Positions 9,201 to 16,712 of a DNA stretch of 64,000 nucleotides are shown here, piece by piece (the stretch's first letter is position 1; each line of letters opens with the position of its first letter). The DNA is taken from assembly GCA_040752895.1 (NCBI GenBank), contig JBFMHN010000001.1, positions 24,186-88,185 on the forward strand. Reading direction: 5' to 3'. Under the pieces are notes generated by a model. The model worked only from the letters and a program-made list of their open reading frames with translations, did not search any database and was not told the DNA's origin. This stretch comes from Pseudomonadota bacterium (GTDB lineage: Bacteria; Pseudomonadota; Alphaproteobacteria; GCA-2746255). The position numbers were made by a program, and so were the translations under genes.

Positions 9201-10877
9201 CTATCCCCGTTCCTGAGCCATCCAACTGCGGACGACGCCGACCGTTTCTTCCGGATGCTTGTCCACGATTTCTCCGATCCGCTTCACGGTGGAAGCGCGG
9301 ACCCGGCCTTCAACCTTCTCCATATCGATCATCGATTCCGGTTCTTCTCCTCCTTCATGCCCCATCGTGCCTGACCCGGCGGCAAACGCCTGCCTGGGCG
9401 CCCCCAAGGCGGGCGTTTCAAGTTCCCGCTGATCGGCCAGAAGCCGCTGCCCTTCCGCCATGGCTTCGGGGATCACGCGAATGGCATGGGTGATCAGTGG
9501 CCGCACGACGAGAAGAAGCACGAGCACCGCCACCACCGTCAGCACCATGATTTCAGCCATCCGGAAATAATCCGACTTCGTCAGGCCAAGAAACTCCAAT
9601 TTCGGAATTTCTTCCGGCATGACTTCCGGACGGACAAACGCCATATTGACAACCTCTACCTTGTCGCCGCGCTCGACGTCATAGCCGATTGCCGTGCGGA
9701 CTAGGGAGGTGAGCTTTTCCAGTTCCTCCGCGCCACGCGGTTGATAGACCTGGTTGCCAGCGGCGTCGTTTACGTAAGTTCCGTCAACCAATACGGCGAC
9801 GGCAATCTGCTTGATCGTGCCGCTCTCTTGCGTGTGGGTTTCGATCGTCTTGGTAATTTCATAATTGACCGTTTCTTCAACGCGCGAAGACTGGCTGGAG
9901 TTTGTAGGCCCGTTTTCCGCGCCGATGGCTTCCGCTCCAGGCAGGTTTCCGGCAATCGTGACAGGCGCTTCGGTCTTGTCTTCGAGGTTGGACGCTTTTT
10001 CTTCGACCGTTTGGGTCGAACGAACGACTTGGCCGTCCGGGTCATAGCTTTCGGAATTCGTGATGGTGCGGTCAAAATTCATATTGACGGAGACACGCGC
10101 CTGCACCTTTCCGTCTCCGACAGAGCGCTCAAGAAGGTCAATGATCGAGGCGGCCAGGCGGGTTTCATAGGCTTGACGCGCTTCCGACGCAGATGTTGCC
10201 GTGAAGCCGGCCTCGTTTTCGCCTTCGGTAATGCCCCGGGCAAGCAGCGTCCCGCTGTCATCCACGATCGAGATATTTGTCGGCTTCAGCCCGGGAACGG
10301 CGGCAGCCACCAACTGCTGGATCGCAAACACTTGTGCCTTGTCGAGACGGCGCCCGCCCTGCATTTTCAGGATAATCGAGGCGCGAGGTTCCATTTTCTC
10401 GTGGCTGAACAATTCGCGCTTTGGGATGACAAGGTGCACCCTGGCCGAACGAATTGACGCAATGGCACCAATGGTTCGGGCAAGCTCACCTTCCAGCGCG
10501 CGCAGCAAATTGACATTCTGGACGAAATTCGTGACGCCCAGCGATTCGGAACGGTCAAAAATTTCATAACCAATTGACCCGCCCCGGGGGAGGCCTTGCT
10601 CGGCGAGTCCGATCCGCAGGCGAAGCACCTTGTCCGAAGGCACCATGACCTGCGTGCCGCCGCCGTTAAGCTGGTAGGGCACCGACATGCCTTCAAGCTT
10701 CGTGACAATCTGATTGCTGTCCTCCGGGCTGAGATCTCCATAGAGGAGGACCATGTTCGGAGAATTAAGGTGTGTCGTGAGGAAGAAAAAGAACCCAATG
10801 AGGGAAAGGCCCACGACGGCGAAGATGAGCAACCGTCCCATCCCGATTTTTTGGAGCGTTAGGTGCAACCCATTCAC
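9201..10877 (-). CDS. fliF: FliF, MS-ring protein
   Basis: The MS-ring scaffold, 558 residues. It has an N-terminal membrane helix (LLIFAVVGLSLIGFFFFL, about 16-33), a periplasmic ring-building region (including SVPYQLNGGGTQVMVPSDKV and the YscJ-like RSARVHLVIPKRELF), a second helix (about 437-460, VLTVVAVLVLLLVVRPLI), and a FliG-binding tail VGVVRSWMAQERG. Translation appears to start at a GTG with a weak ribosome-binding site. It heads the early operon running down to flhG. Its upstream region carries a near CtrA box (10960-10974) and a perfect ftr-like palindrome (10979-10993). Confidence 0.94.
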   Translation of the reverse strand: MNGLHLTLQKIGMGRLLIFAVVGLSLIGFFFFLTTHLNSPNMVLLYGDLSPEDSNQIVTKLEGMSVPYQLNGGGTQVMVPSDKVLRLRIGLAEQGLPRGGSIGYEIFDRSESLGVTNFVQNVNLLRALEGELARTIGAIASIRSARVHLVIPKRELFSHEKMEPRASIILKMQGGRRLDKAQVFAIQQLVAAAVPGLKPTNISIVDDSGTLLARGITEGENEAGFTATSASEARQAYETRLAASIIDLLERSVGDGKVQARVSVNMNFDRTITNSESYDPDGQVVRSTQTVEEKASNLEDKTEAPVTIAGNLPGAEAIGAENGPTNSSQSSRVEETVNYEITKTIETHTQESGTIKQIAVAVLVDGTYVNDAAGNQVYQPRGAEELEKLTSLVRTAIGYDVERGDKVEVVNMAFVRPEVMPEEIPKLEFLGLTKSDYFRMAEIMVLTVVAVLVLLLVVRPLITHAIRVIPEAMAEGQRLLADQRELETPALGAPRQAFAAGSGTMGHEGGEEPESMIDMEKVEGRVRASTVKRIGEIVDKHPEETVGVVRSWMAQERG

Positions 10878-10959
10878 AGTGGCGTCTCTTAAGTATGTTT
10901 TTGGACTATACGAGCGTGAGGCCGATGACGACCACGCTCGAAACGCTACCGTTCATAGG

Positions 10960-10974
10960 TGAATAGGAAGTTAA
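10960..10974 (-). promoter_or_regulatory. Candidate CtrA box upstream of fliF (one mismatch)
   Basis: On the minus strand this reads TTAA-N7-TTCA, one base away from the CtrA consensus TTAA-N7-TTAA. It is about 85 bp upstream of the fliF start. Caulobacter fliF is a CtrA-activated class II gene, so the position makes sense, but one-mismatch sites also occur by chance. Confidence 0.4.
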
Positions 10975-10978
10975 CCGC

Positions 10979-10993
10979 AGGCAAAATTTGCCT
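10979..10993. promoter_or_regulatory. ftr-like FlbD operator upstream of fliF
   Basis: The sequence AGGCAAAATTTGCCT is a perfect 7-1-7 inverted repeat about 105 bp before fliF. It matches the repeated element found upstream of the sigma-54 flagellar promoters in this window. In Caulobacter FlbD represses fliF through one ftr site, so this is the likely counterpart. Function is inferred. Confidence 0.6.
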
Positions 10994-11064
10994 ACTTGAG
11001 GCAGCAACCGAAAATTAACCGTGGGACATGCGCCGATCTGAAAAATCGGGGACAGTGCAAAAAA

Positions 11065-11364
11065 TTACAGGGGCCCGCCGGTAGATCCCGGGTTGGAATT
11101 TCGGTATTCTTGAAGCCGTGTCACGCGAAGACCGTGGACACCATGGCTGTCAAACAAGCGCTGCCAGGAGAGAAATTCCTCGATCGACAGGGTATAGCGC
11201 TGGCAAGCCTCGTCCAGGCTCAACACGCCGGTTCGAACGGCTTCGACCACTTGCGCCTTGCGACGGACGACCCACCGCCGAGTATTGGGTGGGGGCAGAT
11301 CATCCAGCGTCATCCGCTTGATAACAGGTCTCATCTTGGCCGCGTCGCCGTTCCTGTCCTTCAT
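11065..11364 (-). CDS. sciP: SciP, CtrA-inhibitory transcription factor (DUF1153)
   Basis: A small helix-turn-helix protein of 99 residues that binds CtrA and DNA in alphaproteobacteria and shuts off CtrA-activated genes. The core MTLDDLPPPNTRRWVVRRKA, followed by LSLDEACQRYTLSIEEFLSW, is the DUF1153/SciP signature. The ATG at 11364 has GAGAGG six bases upstream, supporting this start. It sits alone between the flgE terminator-like hairpin and fliF. A one-mismatch CtrA box lies about 70 bp upstream, as expected for a gene under CtrA feedback. Confidence 0.93.
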   Translation of the reverse strand: MKDRNGDAAKMRPVIKRMTLDDLPPPNTRRWVVRRKAQVVEAVRTGVLSLDEACQRYTLSIEEFLSWQRLFDSHGVHGLRVTRLQEYRNSNPGSTGGPL

Positions 11365-11431
11365 TCGCCTCTCGCCGTTTTGTGCTTCATCTGGCTCATT
11401 ACTCCTAAGGCGGAGTTGTACCCGTCCCAGC

Positions 11432-11446
11432 TTAAAAAACCGCTAA
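11432..11446. promoter_or_regulatory. Candidate CtrA box upstream of sciP (one mismatch)
   Basis: TTAA-N7-CTAA on the plus strand (TTAG-N7-TTAA on the minus), 68 bp before the sciP start. Caulobacter sciP is transcribed under CtrA, so a CtrA site is expected here. One base departs from consensus. Confidence 0.4.
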
Positions 11447-11470
11447 AGGATAGATCGGATTTTAGAAGTT

Positions 11471-11511
11471 GGCGGCCCCGGCTACGGCGAGGGACCAAAG
11501 CCGGGGCCGCC
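11471..11511 (-). terminator. Strong GC hairpin after flgE
   Basis: A perfect 13-bp inverted repeat (GGCGGCCCCGGCT and its complement) with a 15-base loop starts 16 bases after the flgE stop. No long T-run follows on the minus strand, so it is either a terminator or an mRNA 3'-end stabilising stem. It separates the fliK-flgD-flgE unit from sciP. Confidence 0.6.
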
Positions 11512-11526
11512 CAGGGGAAAGATTGC

Positions 11527-13191
11527 CTACCGCTTAACGCGAATCAGTTCGTCCAGCATGTCGTCGGCGGTCGTGATGATCTTCGCGTTTGCTGAGTAAG
11601 CGCGTTGGGCAATGATCATGCTCGTGAACTCCTCTGCGAGGTCCACGGTTGAAGCCTCAAGGGCGGAGGCCGCAACTTTCCCGGCTGTACCCGTGTTGGC
11701 GAAGTTTAGGAAGAAGTTGCCGGAAGCGTCCGTCTGGCCATAAACGTTGCCGTTCTTCGGCTCCAGCCCGTTTGGGTTGGCGAAGGTCGCCAGTGGGATT
11801 CGGAAGATCGCCCGCGAGTCCCCGTTATCGAACTGAGCTGTCACGACTCCTTGATCGTTGATATTGACGCCGGTGAAACTGCCGAAGCTGACGCCGTTCT
11901 GATTAACGAAAGAGACGAAGAAGTCGCTCGAGAACTGCGTTACGCCATCGGTCTGGCCGGTGCCAATTGGCCCAGCCGTGCCTAGGTTGAGCGCAATCGT
12001 GCTGTTGGTGGCACCGTTTGCCCAGTCGATGTTGGCCGTGGCCACGTTGAAGCTGTTCGGCGTTCCATCTCCGTTGAAGGTGGCGCCCGGCCCGCTTGCC
12101 GTCAAGGCTGCGACCGTAAACGGGTCAACCTGCGACACGAAAGGCGAGGAGGAAACAACCGGGCCGTCCGCAACCGCGACGGCAGCCCCGGCTGCAGCCT
12201 GGGTGATAAACATGGAATTGATGTTCTGACCCGTCCCGCCCGTAAAGCGTCCGGTTCCCGGCACGGCCGAGCCGTCGATGGCCGTCTTCAGGGCGCTGAT
12301 CGCTTGTGCGATCGTCACCGCGGCGCTGATATCTACTTCGACGTTGCCGGCACCAACGACGCCGGCTCCGTCCGTAAATTCGAAGGTCGTTCCGGCAAGC
12401 GTGATCGTATCGCCAAGGACTGCGCCGCCGGTGCTTGCCGTCGGAAGGCGGGTAAAGTCAAGACGCCCGCTGGAGGCGTATGTCTGACCGGACGCGTTGA
12501 GGAGAGTCACGACAGACGTGTCCGGTATTGCGGTTGCTGAAATATCCCACACGTTGGGCGTCGCTTGCTTCGTCCAGGTCATTTGCAGGTTGTGGTCAAC
12601 GCCAAGCGAGTCGAAAGCAAGGACATTCATGACATGAGCATCGCCAGCCGTGGCTTCAGCCGGCACGTTGGCGCCGACCGTGACGGCGGTTGTTCCTGAG
12701 GCACTGCCGGCCAAGCTCGAAATATTCACGGTTGTGAGGTCCGTCAGAAGGTTATTATTGACCGTCGTCGGAGTCCCGACCGTGTCCGTGACCCAACCCT
12801 GAAGGTAGAAGCCGGCGGCGTTCCGGAGCGAACCGGTTTCGTCCACCGAAAATTGGCCGGCGCGTGTGAAGAAACGTTGGTCGTTCGCACCCGGGGTTCG
12901 GTTCGCGGTGACGACGAAAAGGCCGTTTCCGGAGACGGCAAGATCCGTTGCCGAGGCCGAGTTCTGCAACAAACCCTGCCGCTCGATCTGGAAGAAGGGT
13001 CTGGTGCTGACGCCTCCCGGTGCGTAGGACGATTGCAGGGATTGCTGAACGACCAGGGTATGAAACCGCGGCGAAACGGCCTTGTAGCCCACCGTGTTCA
13101 TGTTCGAGATATTATCTGCAATCATTCCAAGCGCCTGACCTTGTGCGTTCAGGCCGGAAACGCTCGAGAACATTGCTCCAAAAACGCTCAT
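11527..13191 (-). CDS. flgE: FlgE, flagellar hook protein
   Basis: The hook subunit, 554 residues. The N-terminal rod/hook motif is SVFGAMFSSVSGLNAQGQAL then NISNMNTVGYK (residues 28-38). The C-terminal motif is EEFTSMIIAQRAYSANAKII near the end, and a FlgE DUF3694-like block contains GRLDFTRLP. A variable central insert (about residues 250-345), with repeated AVTIAQAISALKTAIDG-like segments, makes it longer than the about 400-residue enteric FlgE. It follows flgD by about 50 bases and ends before the hairpin at 11471-11511. SciP lies next. Confidence 0.95.
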   Translation of the reverse strand: MSVFGAMFSSVSGLNAQGQALGMIADNISNMNTVGYKAVSPRFHTLVVQQSLQSSYAPGGVSTRPFFQIERQGLLQNSASATDLAVSGNGLFVVTANRTPGANDQRFFTRAGQFSVDETGSLRNAAGFYLQGWVTDTVGTPTTVNNNLLTDLTTVNISSLAGSASGTTAVTVGANVPAEATAGDAHVMNVLAFDSLGVDHNLQMTWTKQATPNVWDISATAIPDTSVVTLLNASGQTYASSGRLDFTRLPTASTGGAVLGDTITLAGTTFEFTDGAGVVGAGNVEVDISAAVTIAQAISALKTAIDGSAVPGTGRFTGGTGQNINSMFITQAAAGAAVAVADGPVVSSSPFVSQVDPFTVAALTASGPGATFNGDGTPNSFNVATANIDWANGATNSTIALNLGTAGPIGTGQTDGVTQFSSDFFVSFVNQNGVSFGSFTGVNINDQGVVTAQFDNGDSRAIFRIPLATFANPNGLEPKNGNVYGQTDASGNFFLNFANTGTAGKVAASALEASTVDLAEEFTSMIIAQRAYSANAKIITTADDMLDELIRVKR

Positions 13192-13242
13192 TTTCCTTCT
13201 CCTATGTCTATCCCTTGTCGCGAGATGATCCTCAAAAGTCCC

Positions 13243-13923
13243 TTACACACCGTTTGCTTGCGAGCCTTTCGGCTTTACCGATACGACGTCTGTCATCGGC
13301 ACGCCGATGCCGTTGAGAGAAAGCAGGACAGAACCATCCACCGTCGTCTCGAAGCCGGTAACCGTGCCGATGATTCCGGTTTCGACGGCGACCGGCTTGT
13401 TGTTTGCGTCAATGGCGGTCACGACAATGGAATATTTGCCATCCGGCTGGGCTATGCCATTGCTATCCAGGCCATTCCAGGTAAAGGTGTGACGGCCGGC
13501 TGCCGTCGCGCCGGAGGTGGTGTGGACGAGCTGGCCAACCTCGTTGAAAACCGAAATTTTTGTCGAGGAAGCAGTGCCGGCGAGGCCATAGCTGAATTCG
13601 GCAGTGCCGTTCGTCAGCATGTTCAATTTTCCAAAGGCTTCGATCTGCATGCCGATGAAGCCGACCGCGTTGGATATCTGGCTCGCCTTCTGAAGATCGA
13701 TCAAGGACGCCAGATTGCTGTTCGTATTGATGGCCTGCTCCACGGCGCTGAATTGGACGAGTTGCGTCGTAAACTCCTTCGCATCCATCGGCGAGAGCGG
13801 ATCCTGATTCTGCATTTGCGCCGTAAGTAGCTTTAGGAAGTCGTCAAAGTTTTCCGCAAGCGCGGCGCCGGCTCCCGCGGCCTTAAGGCCGGCTGTGGAC
13901 GTTCCAATTCCTCCGATTTGCAT
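13243..13923 (-). CDS. flgD: FlgD, hook assembly scaffold
   Basis: The hook-capping protein needed to polymerise FlgE, 226 residues. The conserved N-terminal block FLKLLTAQMQNQDPLSPMDA (about 29-48), followed by KEFTTQLVQFSAVEQAINTN, is diagnostic. The C-terminal part has a Tudor/FnIII-like region with GRHTFTWNGLDSNGIAQPDG. It is 11 bases downstream of fliK and upstream of flgE, the usual fliK-flgD-flgE order in alphaproteobacteria. Confidence 0.95.
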   Translation of the reverse strand: MQIGGIGTSTAGLKAAGAGAALAENFDDFLKLLTAQMQNQDPLSPMDAKEFTTQLVQFSAVEQAINTNSNLASLIDLQKASQISNAVGFIGMQIEAFGKLNMLTNGTAEFSYGLAGTASSTKISVFNEVGQLVHTTSGATAAGRHTFTWNGLDSNGIAQPDGKYSIVVTAIDANNKPVAVETGIIGTVTGFETTVDGSVLLSLNGIGVPMTDVVSVKPKGSQANGV

Positions 13924-13934
13924 GTTCCGCTCTC

Positions 13935-15395
13935 CTATACCCGGATATCGACGAAACCATCGCCGACGACCCAGTAGTTGTAATTTTCCAAAGCCGTTGT
14001 TTCCGTATCGGTCACCGCTGGATCGGAATCCTTCACCGAAGAAGAATCAGCACCTTCCGCGCCAGTCGGCGTTCGGCCGTTCCCTTCGCCGCGCAGCTGG
14101 AAGTGCAGGCTATTCGAATCCGCGCGCAGGCCGGAATCCTGAAGCGCGCGCTCCAGCGTGCGCGCGTCCCGTTGCAAAAGGTCCAGCGTCTCCGGTCGCT
14201 CGACGGAAACGACAGCCGTTACCTTGCCGTCCTTGCCCACTTCCATCTTGACGTCGATATGGCCGAGAGAAGCCGGTTTCAGTTGAATGCGAATCCGGTC
14301 CAGGCCGTCCGCCGCTGCCCGCTTCAAATGAAGGGCTATCTGATCGGTCATCACCGGCGGCGGGGTTGCCGTTCGCTCTGCCGTGGCCGTGGCCGCGATG
14401 GCGATCGGCCGTCTCGCCGCTTCGCTTGTCATGTTCGGGGGCAAAAGACTTTCGGTTGAAGTCTCCGTCATTACCGATGCGGCGACGTTCGTAGGGACGG
14501 CGTGCATGCCGGCCGCCAGCGGAATCGGGCCGTTTGGATTTGCCGGAATAGGATGAAAAAGCGTCTTGGCGGCGTCGAAGGCCGGTTGGCCGATTAGCAC
14601 TTTCTCCTGCCGGAATTTGGCGAGAACGTCTGGTTTCCCGTTGCCGGTGAAGGCGAAGGCGTTGTCCGGCAAGCCGTCCTCCCCGTCCTGTGGCAGCATG
14701 GCCTCCTTGCCGGTGAGGCGGGGGTCCGCGGCGGCTACCGTGCTCGGCAGTGCGGCACCTTCGGCCATCAAGCGCTGCAGGCCCAATGGCGTCTGGATAT
14801 CGCCTGTGGCACGGATGGCCTGAGCCAACGGATTGGCCTTCCCATGACCCTCGATTGCCTCCGCAATGCCTTGGAGGCGATCCGCCGCCGGCGGCCAATT
14901 CGTCAGAATCAGTCCGGCCGGGATGGCGGGTGCGTCCGGGTGTTCGGGGTGCGCCTCGCTAGGTGTCGCGGCCAGGCCAGATAGGTTTATGTCGCCGTCC
15001 GGCGTCGTGCTCTGTTCAATTGGCGCCTCTACATCCATCGGATTATTGATTTTTGCCTTGTTCTCGGCTGCCCCCGTCTCTTCCACCTCGTCGAGGGAGG
15101 CGGGTTTGCTTTCGGCCGCGACAAAAGCGTTCCCTTCATCGCTGTCCTTTGCTTTTTCCTTGCGCTCTTGGCTGTCGGCCGTCCTTGTCGGACGGTCGGT
15201 TTTTGTTTTCACCGGACGGTCGCTGCCATGATCGGCCTTTGCGGTCTCAGTCTTTGCGGTCTCGATCGGCGGGCGCTTGTCGCTCTCCAGTTGCAGGAGC
15301 TGATCGAACGGAACGAGCGGAGCCGCGCCTTCGCCGACCCGCTTGGAAACCTGCGCCAAATTCGACGCAATCTGCTTTACCGATACGAATTCCAT
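13935..15395 (-). CDS. fliK: FliK, hook-length control protein
   Basis: The secreted ruler and substrate-switch protein, 486 residues. The N-terminal two thirds is low complexity, rich in Asp, Glu, Lys, Pro and Ala. The C-terminal Flg_hook domain (about 360-455) contains the signature IRIQLKPASLGHIDVKMEV, then VVSVERPETLDLLQRDARTL and LRADSNSLHFQLRG, which defines FliK. It precedes flgD. It is distinct from the FliK-like partial protein at the left edge, so two such proteins may exist. Confidence 0.93.
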   Translation of the reverse strand: MEFVSVKQIASNLAQVSKRVGEGAAPLVPFDQLLQLESDKRPPIETAKTETAKADHGSDRPVKTKTDRPTRTADSQERKEKAKDSDEGNAFVAAESKPASLDEVEETGAAENKAKINNPMDVEAPIEQSTTPDGDINLSGLAATPSEAHPEHPDAPAIPAGLILTNWPPAADRLQGIAEAIEGHGKANPLAQAIRATGDIQTPLGLQRLMAEGAALPSTVAAADPRLTGKEAMLPQDGEDGLPDNAFAFTGNGKPDVLAKFRQEKVLIGQPAFDAAKTLFHPIPANPNGPIPLAAGMHAVPTNVAASVMTETSTESLLPPNMTSEAARRPIAIAATATAERTATPPPVMTDQIALHLKRAAADGLDRIRIQLKPASLGHIDVKMEVGKDGKVTAVVSVERPETLDLLQRDARTLERALQDSGLRADSNSLHFQLRGEGNGRTPTGAEGADSSSVKDSDPAVTDTETTALENYNYWVVGDGFVDIRV

Positions 15396-15440
15396 TTACC
15401 GTCTTCCTGACTTTACGTTTTGTCTTCCTGACCGCTAGCT

Positions 15441-15827
15441 TCAATAGATCAAAAACTCACCTTCGCTTGGCCTGGAAATTTGCATGTCGAGATTTTCCCA
15501 GGAATTTAACAAGGACTCGAGAAGGCGCGCGCCTTCCAGGGCCGGTTGCGGATCGTTCTTGAGATTGACGTCCGGCAAACGCCGCAGGAGGTATTTGTAG
15601 ATCTGGCCCAGATTCTTTGCGATATCGCCTCCGCGTTCGAGGTCCAATGTCAGATAGAGGTGGGCGAGGATATTTGTCGCCTTGGCGCTTGTCTTGTAGC
15701 GCATCTCAATATTCCCGCGCTCGATGGCGACCAGGCTTGCCTTCAACGCAACCAGGGCCTCTCGGTAAAGCATGACGATCAAATGGGATTGGGACGCACC
15801 CATGATCTCGTCGTAGCTGTAGTTCAT
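15441..15827 (-). CDS. fliS: FliS, flagellin export chaperone (copy 1)
   Basis: A helical-bundle flagellin chaperone. From ATG 15827 it has 128 residues, the normal FliS length, and a GAAGG ribosome-binding site five bases upstream. It contains SHLIVMLYREALVALKAS, LAHLYLTLDLERGGDIAKNL and IYKYLLRRL, the family landmarks. The frame extends to an ATG at 15896, but that start lacks a ribosome-binding site and lies at the predicted sigma-54 transcription start (about 15899). It precedes fliK by 45 bases, so the sigma-54 promoter probably drives fliS-fliK-flgD-flgE. Confidence 0.87.
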   Translation of the reverse strand: MNYSYDEIMGASQSHLIVMLYREALVALKASLVAIERGNIEMRYKTSAKATNILAHLYLTLDLERGGDIAKNLGQIYKYLLRRLPDVNLKNDPQPALEGARLLESLLNSWENLDMQISRPSEGEFLIY

Positions 15828-15908
15828 GCTGCCTTCGAAAGGCGCGATTGTTTTTTCGCCTTTCTTGCATTGGGACGTTGGATGCAGTTTGTTCATGGCA
15901 AGAAGGAG

Positions 15909-15924
15909 AGCAAATGGCGGGCCA
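15909..15924 (-). promoter_or_regulatory. Sigma-54 promoter for fliS-fliK-flgD-flgE
   Basis: On the minus strand this reads TGGCCC-N5-TTGCT, with GG and GC at exact -24/-12 spacing and one mismatch to TGGCAC-N5-TTGC. Predicted start of transcription is about 15899, giving a leader of about 70 bases to the fliS ATG at 15827. An ftr-like element lies about 140 bp upstream. Confidence 0.7.
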
Positions 15925-15933
15925 ACTCCTATG

Positions 15934-15958
15934 CTTATTTATCTATATGATAAATAAG
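15934..15958. repeat. Perfect AT-rich inverted repeat behind the fliS promoter
   Basis: CTTATTTATC and its exact complement flank a TATAT spacer. It lies between the sigma-54 promoter and the ftr-like element, where a DNA-bending protein or a second regulator could bind. It is strikingly AT-rich in a GC-rich genome. Role unknown. Confidence 0.6.
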
Positions 15959-16029
15959 GAAAAAATTGGGATTTTCTTGGCCGATGTCCGGACCGGCGGC
16001 GAAACCGGGAAAAAGCTGCTGGGCCGGTA

Positions 16030-16045
16030 TGGCAATTTCTGCCCA
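16030..16045. promoter_or_regulatory. ftr-like FlbD enhancer upstream of fliS
   Basis: TGGCAATTTCTGCCCA is an interrupted inverted repeat matching the flagellin-promoter elements, about 140 bp upstream of the predicted sigma-54 start at 15899. Enhancer function for FlbD is inferred from FlbD biology and from recurrence of the motif. Confidence 0.6.
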
Positions 16046-16120
16046 GCTAACAAGCATCAATGATGAAAAGATGGCGCCATCGGCAGCGATGGCGGGGCGA
16101 GGGAAGTGGCCTTGTGATCT

Positions 16121-16591
16121 TCAGGCCGAAACGGCGATGTTTTTCTTGGAAAGCGCGTCTGAGGCTGTCGGCGCCTCGGCGATGGGGGCAGGCCCTTGAT
16201 TGGCGAGCTCATGCCAGGAGGCGCGAAGAGGCTCGAGCAGGGCGATGACATCGAGGGCTGGCTTGGGGTCGTTGTTGACATCTACCAAGAAAAGCCGGGC
16301 AAGCATAAAACGGTAGAGGCGATCTAGGTTCTCGGCAATCTCGCCGCCACGGCTGTGATCGAGCGTGGCGGAAAGATGCGTGAGGATTTCCTGGGCGCGC
16401 AGGTTTGCATTCCACCGCGCCTGGATATTCCCGACCTCAATTGCGTGAACGGCGTCCTTCAGACTGTCGATCGCCTTGTCGTAGAGCATGGCGACCAGCT
16501 TCACGCCCGGCGCCGTCAGGATGCGCTGCATCTTGTAGATATTCGAGGCCTTGTGTTCCACGCGCTGTTCCTTGGTTGATGCCCTTACCAT
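16121..16591 (-). CDS. FliS-like flagellin chaperone (copy 2)
   Basis: A second FliS-family protein, 156 residues, divergent from its neighbour. Matching landmarks are MQRILTAPGVKLVAMLYDKA, LTHLSATLDHSRGGEIAENL and LYRFMLARLFLVDVNNDP. It has a C-terminal extension (about 133-156) rich in Ala and Pro that copy 1 lacks. It is 121 bases downstream of fliD and upstream of the other fliS, fitting fliD-fliS-fliS. One copy may serve flagellin and the other another late substrate; that is a guess. Confidence 0.83.
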   Translation of the reverse strand: MVRASTKEQRVEHKASNIYKMQRILTAPGVKLVAMLYDKAIDSLKDAVHAIEVGNIQARWNANLRAQEILTHLSATLDHSRGGEIAENLDRLYRFMLARLFLVDVNNDPKPALDVIALLEPLRASWHELANQGPAPIAEAPTASDALSKKNIAVSA

Positions 16592-16599
16592 CGCATGCC

Positions 16600-16611
16600 G
16601 TAGTTAACTAC
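16600..16611. repeat. 12-bp perfect palindrome before the second fliS
   Basis: GTAGTTAACTAC lies 9 bases upstream of the fliS copy-2 start, beside an AT-rich stretch (16612-16665). It could be an operator or part of a translation-initiation structure. No known binding protein is recognised. Confidence 0.4.
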
Positions 16612-16712
16612 TTGTGAAAAAAAGATAATATTTTCGTATTTTTTATTCGAATTCAAAATTTTCGACCGTCCTGCGGCGCCTACGGCTGCGACGTCAGCGG
16701 CGCGTCTTTCCG

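Noticed and set aside
16030..16045. Reading the repeat before fliS as a sigma-54 promoter
   Set aside because: The spacing between GG and GC is one or two bases short on the minus strand. It fits an ftr-like enhancer better.
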